Shown: positions 57,379 to 64,000 of the stretch, in pieces
Layout: each line of letters opens with the position of its first letter
Position numbering within the stretch: position 1 is the first letter of the stretch
Translations under genes and position numbers: made by a program
NCBI GenBank assembly: GCA_014529385.2
Contig: CM043969.1
Span: forward strand, 67,094,676 to 67,158,675
Length of the DNA stretch: 64,000 bases
Reading direction: 5' to 3'
Origin: Adiantum capillus-veneris
Lineage: Eukaryota > Streptophyta > Polypodiopsida > Polypodiales > Pteridaceae
The notes under the pieces: model-generated
Told to the model about the DNA's origin: nothing
The model's input: the letters and a program-made list of their open reading frames with translations, nothing else
The model's database searches: none

Positions 57379-60312
57379 ATGCTGGATGGCACATTTAGAG
57401 ATGATTTTCGTGCCACTTACGTGGTCGACTATTCGATTAGGCGAGAGGAGATAGAGCTAGTACACGCAGATGACTGCTTTGAGGCATTTGACCACCCTGA
57501 CCAGGTTATATTACAGCGGGTAGGTCACCGAGTGATCTATACTGATAGTGCTCAAGGTCGATATCAGTTAGAGTGTCGTGCATCCAGTCGACGCCTATCC
57601 AGAGATGTTGTGACACTAGTTGGCGAGCCTAGAGACAGATGCTACGAGAGCACCACAGGCACTGAGTTTTACTTTTTGACTTGTGGGTTGCCATATGATC
57701 CTCAACCGACCCAGCGCCCTGCTTCGAGTAGGAGTCCCTCACCTCCTCTAGACATAGTGCCACCACCCAGGACACTCAGGAGACCACCGCCTGGGTTCTC
57801 GTCACCTAGACCTGATTTGCTGCCAGGCGTTTTGAGCTACCACGAGTCTAGAGCGATGCACACCTCGGCGAGTGCTAGTACTTTGCGTACCGCTCATAGT
57901 GAGACCGAGAGCGAGAGCCCGTGAGCGACATATTTTAGGGAGTCTCCACCTCGACACCTTGCACCATCTAGAGACCCATCCCCGCCTCTGATGACACATA
58001 TTAGAGACCATAGGAGAGAGGCAGCGATGACCGCAACACCACTGTTGAGAGCACCAGAGTTCGAGCACGGTAGACTACACATTGTAGATATGAGTGCCCC
58101 TAGACCACTGACCACTACGTTTCAGGCACCGCTTGAGGCTAGAGAGACCGCAGGTAGCACGATACAGATAGAGGGTCAGATTCTTTGTATCATAGGCCAG
58201 TACCAGCGTGGTGTTGCCTTCTATGTTGATTTACATGACCACTTATATGTGCGGATGGCAGACCCACAGCGACCACTGTCTTTACCTAGGCAGATTGTGA
58301 GAGTCTACACACAGGCCGATAGAGTAGTCCTTATTGATGAGCTTGGAGATCAATATCGCTCGATTGAGACCCTTGACTTCGATGATATTGAGCGAGCACA
58401 CCCAGATGATCGCCTAGACACGCAGACACATCCTAGGCTAGTGGAGCTTCACAGAGCTGAGCAAACCATGACCTATCTAGACGAGCTCGGTCGTAGGTAC
58501 AGACGCTTGTCGATTGGTGGATCTAGAGATCCTTTAGCACACTTTCTTGCACATTTGATAGGAGATCCACGCGAGCGAGTTTATAGGGATACCGGCCACG
58601 CAGTGTACACTTTGACTATAGGTCTACCCTTCTCCCTTCGACTTAGGCATCATGACTTATGTTTACCCACGACGGCCATGCTAGCTCCACGGTTACCGAG
58701 AGCTCTGAGTCCTCCAGTCACACCAGTTGTGATATCACCACCTAGGCCTCCTTTGTTGCGACGTATTTTACCACCTTGGGAGAGGCTCGATGAGGTTGAC
58801 GCCTATCTTGACGAGCGAGTGACTACATGAGAGAGAGCCGCTCAGAACACACCTATGCTTGAGCCTACACGAGAGCCTCTGAGGAGTGTTCCACGAGAGA
58901 TAGCTCCAGCACCCCCGAGACTAGAGACCACTCAGAGCATTGTTAGGGAGCCTACACTACCTGCCGCTCTCGTCCACGAGACTTCCAGCGTGCAGCAAGA
59001 GACCTCACAGAGTCACACATTGAGTGACCCTGGCCTAGACACAGATGAGACCATTATGCAGTTCTTGACTACCTATGAGCATCCTTGTTTAAATTTGCCG
59101 ACCTCACAGCGGCCCTTAGAGATAGCTATCGAGCCAAAGCCATATGCGAGAGTCGCTCCTTTTACGAGAGAGACCGTAGAGCCGATAGCATCGATGTCCC
59201 ACACTTCTAGCATGCATAGTGGTGCCACAGTTTGTGAGCCACCGAGAGAGCAGCCACCCCAGGTAGATGTCGCCTTAGTGCCATCTACGAGTGCCGATTC
59301 ACGATCATATCACCCAATTGAGCGGAGACCAGCCACGAGCCATATATTGCTAGATCAGGTTTGTAGAGACCACGTTCGAGACACCACGCCGATAGAGGTT
59401 ACACCACAGATACCTGGACGTACACAGACTAGAGTGACCTTTACTGACACACGATGTAGGGATACGAGACCGCCTACTAGACTTGTTTGGAGACCACGTA
59501 CACAGGAATCCCAACCATGTGTAGAGCCTTCTCTAGACAGTGGTTCCGCAGCAACGAGTAGTGCCACCGAGGAGCGGCCCATGATAGATCAGGCACGTAG
59601 TTTTCCACGTAGAGCTTCCCGGACCCTTCGACAGGTCTATGTTCCCCATACCGAGATACATGCTAGATCTTTGCCTTGTGACGACACGATTGTGTTTATA
59701 GAGAGCCATATGACTGATGACGGACTTTCACATGGTTGGCTCACATCTAGACGGTCACTTGAGGCACATGACTATTTCGAGGGACAGAGACATGTTTGGG
59801 TACCTAGGCCACGAGTGGTAGCATACCCGGCGCATACATGATCATACCCTCGTGCGAGACCTCCACGAGCTAGATGTCGAGAGACAAGATGGCCCATAGA
59901 GAGGCTAGCCCCTCCATAGCAGCGAGCATGTCCTAGAGATAGATGCACACACAGACATGCTAGACGAGCTCATACCGGTATCCCTATGAGAGCGCGAGCA
60001 TCGCAGATCTAGCTACCGAGGAGCCTTCGCCCTAGTTTATCACAGGTAGACCCTAGCACTAGCTCGAGTCAGATTTCTATTGACCATCATAGAGACATAG
60101 AGCTATGTAGGAGTGTACCAGTGATACATGAGCTTCAGAGACCTATGACCAGTGACATAGAGGCTGATGTCATCCCTAGACATGATATTTTCCCTTCAAC
60201 GGAGACCACATGTATAGATCTAGGTGCTAGCCAGCCTTTGACAGTTAGACAGAGAGCTATCCTTTTATTTGGAGAGGGTTCTCTTATTTGTTCTAGTCGC
60301 ACACGACTTTGA
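57379..60312 (+). pseudogene. 978-codon retroelement frame of unknown family with duplicated domain
   Basis: One uninterrupted reading frame except five stops (TGA 57922, 58828, 59839; TAG 59917, 60010); no frameshift in 2.9 kb. First ATG 57379, with a stop 33 bases upstream. It is Arg/Pro/Thr-rich. Two units of about 95 residues repeat: one holds YTDSAQGRYQ, LVGEPRDRCYESTTG and LTCGLP (57480-57700), the other YLDELGRRYRRL, LIGDPRERVYRDTGH and LTIGLP (58390-58635); an extra LIDELGDQYRSIE precedes the second. The middle is low-complexity. Near the C terminus SHGWLTSRRSLEAHDYFEGQ and VWVPRPRV match the minus-strand units at 23020-23460. No catalytic motif is seen. It lies 1.4 kb upstream of a Ty3-type polypurine tract and LTR. 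Function unknown. Confidence 0.75.
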
Positions 60313-61696
60313 TTTGTATTGATTGATCATGGTGCACTACACACATGCGCATATACCAGAGGCACTTTTTCCCACTGGGTTTTTCCCTCTGGATATCTAG
60401 GTTTTCAGACCTTAGTTTAGGACTTTTATTTTGTTTTCACTGTTGCTTCTTTTCCTGCTGATATGCCCCTCGAGGTATTGTGCTTTGTGTCTTACTTTTG
60501 TGCAAGAAAAAGAGGCATGAGGACTAGCTTGACATTTACTCCCGGCGATTTGCATTTGGTGGGCCATCTCCATTGCTATTGGGGTCTATCGTCACATCCG
60601 GATACGAGGATCCACCCCATTACATGTGTACTTTTTCCATGATTGCCTCTTTCTCCTCTTATCACTACATTTTCCTTGATGTGCATAAAGTGCACAACCA
60701 CATGAGTTTTTGCAAGCTAGTCTAGCTTTTGCAAGTTTCCATCTAGGTGTTTTGGTGCAAGTCATTATTTTAAGTTTGACCTTATTTTTAGTAATCACGG
60801 GTATGCATTTGTGACCTTGTGTTAATCCTAGTTCATGACATTGCTAGCTCTAGGTTGTGAAATTTCTACTTAATGATTGACAAGCATTTAGGTGTGCTAG
60901 TTCTATGTGCAAGCTTGTTTCATTTGGTTACACTTTATGAGATTGCATCATACACTTTGGAAGAGAAATCCAACCAACCAAAAAACGCCAAAACAAAGGT
61001 CTACCAAATGAAAAATAAAGTCTATGTTTATGTGTACGGCCTATCGCCTTAGTGGTCTTTGGCAGGCAAGGGGAATCACCTTGGCTCACTTGGTCAACGC
61101 CCTAAACCGATGCCTTGGATTGTTAGGGGGTAGCCATGCCTTGAGTGAACTAGTAGACTCTTGGAGAAGGCCTTGTAGTCATACAAGGAACCAAGGTCGA
61201 TGCTTGTCTCACTCTTGGATGGTCGCCATGTGCTTTAAATTCCTATGTTTGCATAAAATCAAAAGGCAAATGAAGCCTCTTCCACTTGAAATTCAAAGAT
61301 TATCATATTTGTTTACTACTTGAAATGCGCCGAAGCCTAGCTCTAGTGCCATTTAGATGTTTGTTTCTTATTAAGCATGCTAATTTCACTTCTTAGACTT
61401 GGCATAGTTGAGACCTTAGATTAAAACTCGGACACCTTTTGCTAACTCATGCATTACTTCCAATAAGCTTGGACTTTAATGAAATGCCTACACTTGACCA
61501 TCTAATGTACCTTACAATTGCTATGCTTGCTTTGCAAAACTCTAATGTGGTTGCTGCTATTCATTGCTTCTCTTTTATTATGCACTCTCACTCTTATGTT
61601 GGACTAGCATACACCTTAATGAAATTATCTTTTGTGCAGCCACATTCATCACCCCTCTGATGACTCTTACGGGCGCCCGAGGACGTGCGCGAAATT
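60313..61696 (+). other. 3' non-coding region of the same LTR element
   Basis: No supported gene between the long frame and the polypurine tract. Short frames (61024-61323, 61439-61660) have no recognisable motif. TTTTCCCACTGGGTTTTTCC at about 60368 is reminiscent of the short repeats found before the 3' LTR of many elements. Confidence 0.5.
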
Positions 61697-61709
61697 AGGA
61701 AGGGGAGAG
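61697..61709 (+). promoter_or_regulatory. Polypurine tract
   Basis: AGGAAGGGGAGAG immediately before TGTTGACGGG. Confidence 0.8.
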
Positions 61710-62528
61710 TGTTGACGGGCGAGCGCCAACGACATGCATTCTGCTTCATTGGTGTGTACACATATGTGTATACACATATTCTTTGTATCTACGGGCTCTA
61801 CTTGAGTTCCACTTTGTACGTCTATGAGTAGACGAGCCTAGATGCCGATTACATGCATTTACACTTTTGTCCGGCCGCCCATTTTTAGAAGCTCTTTGTA
61901 TATAACTCAATTGACAAGATGTGAAAGGGCATTCTTAGAAGAGCCAACTCTTGGAGAGCAAAGAGAGCTCAAGAGAGTGTGAGGTGAGTGTGGAGAAGAA
62001 GAAGAGGAGTGGCTATGGAGCTTGGAGCTTCCTCATACACATGTAGCCGACGTTTGGGGTTAATGGAAGCTAAGTCTCTCTACTTGCTCTTGTCTTTCAT
62101 GATTATGTGTGTTGTTGTTGCTTGATTAAGTCTTAATCTCCTCTTCTCTCTCAAGTTTCCCTCTTGTTGGAGCATTCTAGCTTCACATGTGTGCTAGATT
62201 AGAGTGTGTGTGTGTAAGTGTGTTGCATGCATTGATCTAATTAGGCTTCCGTGTGTGTGCTTAATGTGTGATTAGAGTGTGTGTGCTTGAGATGAAAGCA
62301 AGGGAAGCATCAATGTCCTCATGTGTAGAGAGTTAGAGTGTAGGTTGTGTGTGTGTGTAGATCTAGCTTCCCGAGCTTTCCCTCTTCTATTCCCATGCTT
62401 TTCCCCTCTTCCTAGAGTCCTCAAGCTATCACATTTGGTGAATCCACGCCTCCATGCACTAGCCGGGTTCCGATCCACTGGATTGACATTATGTCGGTGG
62501 GTTGAGCTCTATTCTACGACTGCCAACA
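61710..62528 (+). repeat. Ty3-type 3' LTR, 819 bp
   Basis: Starts TGTTGACGGG and ends CTGCCAACA (TGTTG...CAACA). TATA box TATATAA at 61899-61905, consistent with a promoter inside the LTR. The right boundary is sharp: copia leader sequence CTGGCTATGAGTCACGC resumes at 62529. No matching 5' LTR is in the window. Confidence 0.82.
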
Positions 62529-63085
62529 CTGGCTATGAGTCACGCAGCAAACAACCACCACAGCGGTTACAACATATAGTGGGAAATTTGTGGATGTATG
62601 ACTTTGTGGGAAGTCTATGTACTGTCAGATTTACTGCAGCCTTTGTTGAGGGTCGAGTGAGGTTTTATTGAGCTGGGGGATTCTCAAATGTTGAGATCCT
62701 TTCGGTGATATAGGTCTTGGAGCGATCCCTCGAGCACCCTTAGATAGGCAGCTAGGATGTATTGACTGTGAGTTAGACAGTTGGGATTGCATCTTTGCTT
62801 TACTGCCGTTGAGCCAGTGTCGCAGTCTATGCTTACAGGACAGTGACAGGAAAGTGAGAGACAGTACAGGTGCAGGACAGGTTTACCCACAGTTTACAGT
62901 GTTAGAGACACAGTGGTTTTTTGAGTACACCAGAGCCATTTTACAAAGGAGACACTACCAAAATTTCTACAAAATCTGAAGCTTTCTTGGTTCATTTGAC
63001 AGGTTGATATTGGTTCAGAGGTCAGTTTACAGGGGAAACTCTGCCGAATTTTTCCCAGGAAAGTAAACTACTATGAAGCGTAGCT
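62529..63085 (+). mobile_element. Leader of the second copia copy (5' truncated by LTR insertion)
   Basis: Nearly identical to about 10404-10981, joined on its left to the 3' LTR of the unknown element. The copia 5' LTR and primer site are not present upstream in the window, so the 5' part was lost or displaced. Confidence 0.9.
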
Positions 63086-64000
63086 ATGGCTGGATCACAT
63101 GACACTGCTCTTTACAATATCAAGAAGCTGGATGGAACCAATTTCCCATTGTGGAAGAAGCAGATTTGGCACGTGTTGGTACAAAAGAAGCAGATAAAAC
63201 CTATAAAGCTCAAGGGGATAAAACCACAAGATATGGACGAAGATGAATGGAGCGAAATGGATGAATTGGCACTTTCTACCATTATGCTGACTTTGGCAGA
63301 AAGTGTTTACTTCAATGTAGCAGACGAGATGTCGGCTTATGAAGCATGGACAAAGCTGAGTGACCTTTATGAGAAGCAGAGTGTAGCTGAGTGACCTTTA
63401 TGAGAAGCAGAGTGCAGCTTCACAGGTATACTGGCTTAAGAAGCTTGTTGACTTGAAGATGAAAGAAGGGACACCTATGTCCAATCATCTGAATGAATTC
63501 AACACCATCTACAGTCAGTTGTCAGCTCAAGGTGTCAAGTTTGATGAACCTGTTAGAGCTATGTTCCTATTGATCACATTGCCGGAAAGTTGGGACACTT
63601 TTCGCACAGCTTTGAGTAATTCTGCACCTCCAGATGGTTTGACCATAGCAGGTGTAGAAGGCAGTCTGCTTACTGAAGAAAACAAAAGAAAGACAATGGA
63701 CAAAGGCAAAGGAACAGCCTTAGTTGTCAGGGGAAGGACCAAAGAAAAGTACAAAGGTGGAAAGAGGAATCAGTCTCGTAGCAAGTCCCGCAGTGCTAAA
63801 GGCAAGAGTGACAAAGAATGCTACCATTGTGGCAAGAAGGGTCACATGAAAAGAGACTGCAGAGAATGGAAAGCAGAAAAAGGCAAAGAGAAAGATGAAG
63901 ACCATGGTGAGAAGAACAAGTCCTCAGTGAAGATTCAAGAACTAAATGTGACAAACACTGTTGTAGAGGATGACAGTCTAGTGTCAGGAGACATCTACTT
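63086..64000 (+). pseudogene. Second copia copy: gag with 31-bp duplication, then protease start
   Basis: Same family as the 9693 element (LYNIKKLDGTNFPLWKKQI). A 31-base tandem duplication (63356-63386 and 63387-63417, CTGAGTGACCTTTATGAGAA...) shifts the frame and stops it at 63394. Beyond it the other gag features continue, including the zinc knuckle CYHCGKKGHMKRDC at about 63820, and here the codons that are stops in the first copy are TGG and GAA. The window ends inside the gag-protease linker (LVSGDIY). Confidence 0.93.

Overview
The window is eukaryotic nuclear DNA, almost certainly from a land plant with a large, repeat-rich genome. Plant-type Ty1/copia and Ty3/gypsy LTR retrotransposons, a hAT and a CACTA (TNP2) transposase remnant, very long GA/CT microsatellites and pieces of captured cellular genes fill it end to end. 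I found no intact host gene, tRNA, rRNA, operon or CRISPR array. A homosporous fern would fit (huge genome, GA-rich satellites, nested old retroelements), but that is inference; no sequence here fixes the species.

Layout. 1-6344 and 28992-about 37030 are the arms of a large inverted duplication. Each arm carries a remnant of a Ty3 chromovirus-like element, a polypurine tract next to a TGTTGG LTR start, a GA/CT-rich LTR and leader, and the start of a Ty3 gag-pol frame (M-x-L-R-S-G-R). The left Ty3 frame continues to about 9690 (pre-gag region, gag, zinc knuckles, degenerate protease) and is split at 9693-15245 by a well-preserved copia element with 192-bp LTRs and a perfect 5-bp target duplication. 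15.3-28.99 kb holds older Ty3 and copia fragments, coiled-coil fragments, a 1322-bp element with CACTA-like ends, a hairpin and direct repeats. 38.98-41.19 kb is a decayed hAT transposase; tail-to-tail with it on the minus strand lie a RING-finger fragment and a protein-kinase frame broken by one stop (41.3-43.9 kb). 44.4-45.6 kb is dense in tandem repeats and hairpins. 45.7-46.6 kb is a 284-bp tandem repeat whose units each centre on a 22-bp palindrome, lying upstream of a second Ty3 element (46.93-50.71 kb) whose integrase carries two zinc-binding modules. A minus-strand copia (50.72-52.90 kb), a CACTA transposase remnant (53.26-54.29 kb), a 400-bp/GA macrosatellite (54.3-55.2 kb), a small inverted-repeat element (55.29-55.77 kb) and copies of an uncharacterised dispersed repeat follow. 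57379-60312 is a 978-codon frame of unknown family with internal duplication, 1.4 kb upstream of a Ty3-type 3' LTR (61710-62528) that sits inside the leader of a second copy of the copia family (62529-64000).

Most promising for new biology: the 57.4-60.3 kb retroelement frame with its duplicated domain, also detectable in other Ty3 fragments here; the 284-bp array with a 22-bp palindrome; the hairpin cluster next to the kinase/RING genes; and the double zinc-binding integrase. All calls come from reading the sequence and translations by eye; no database search was run.
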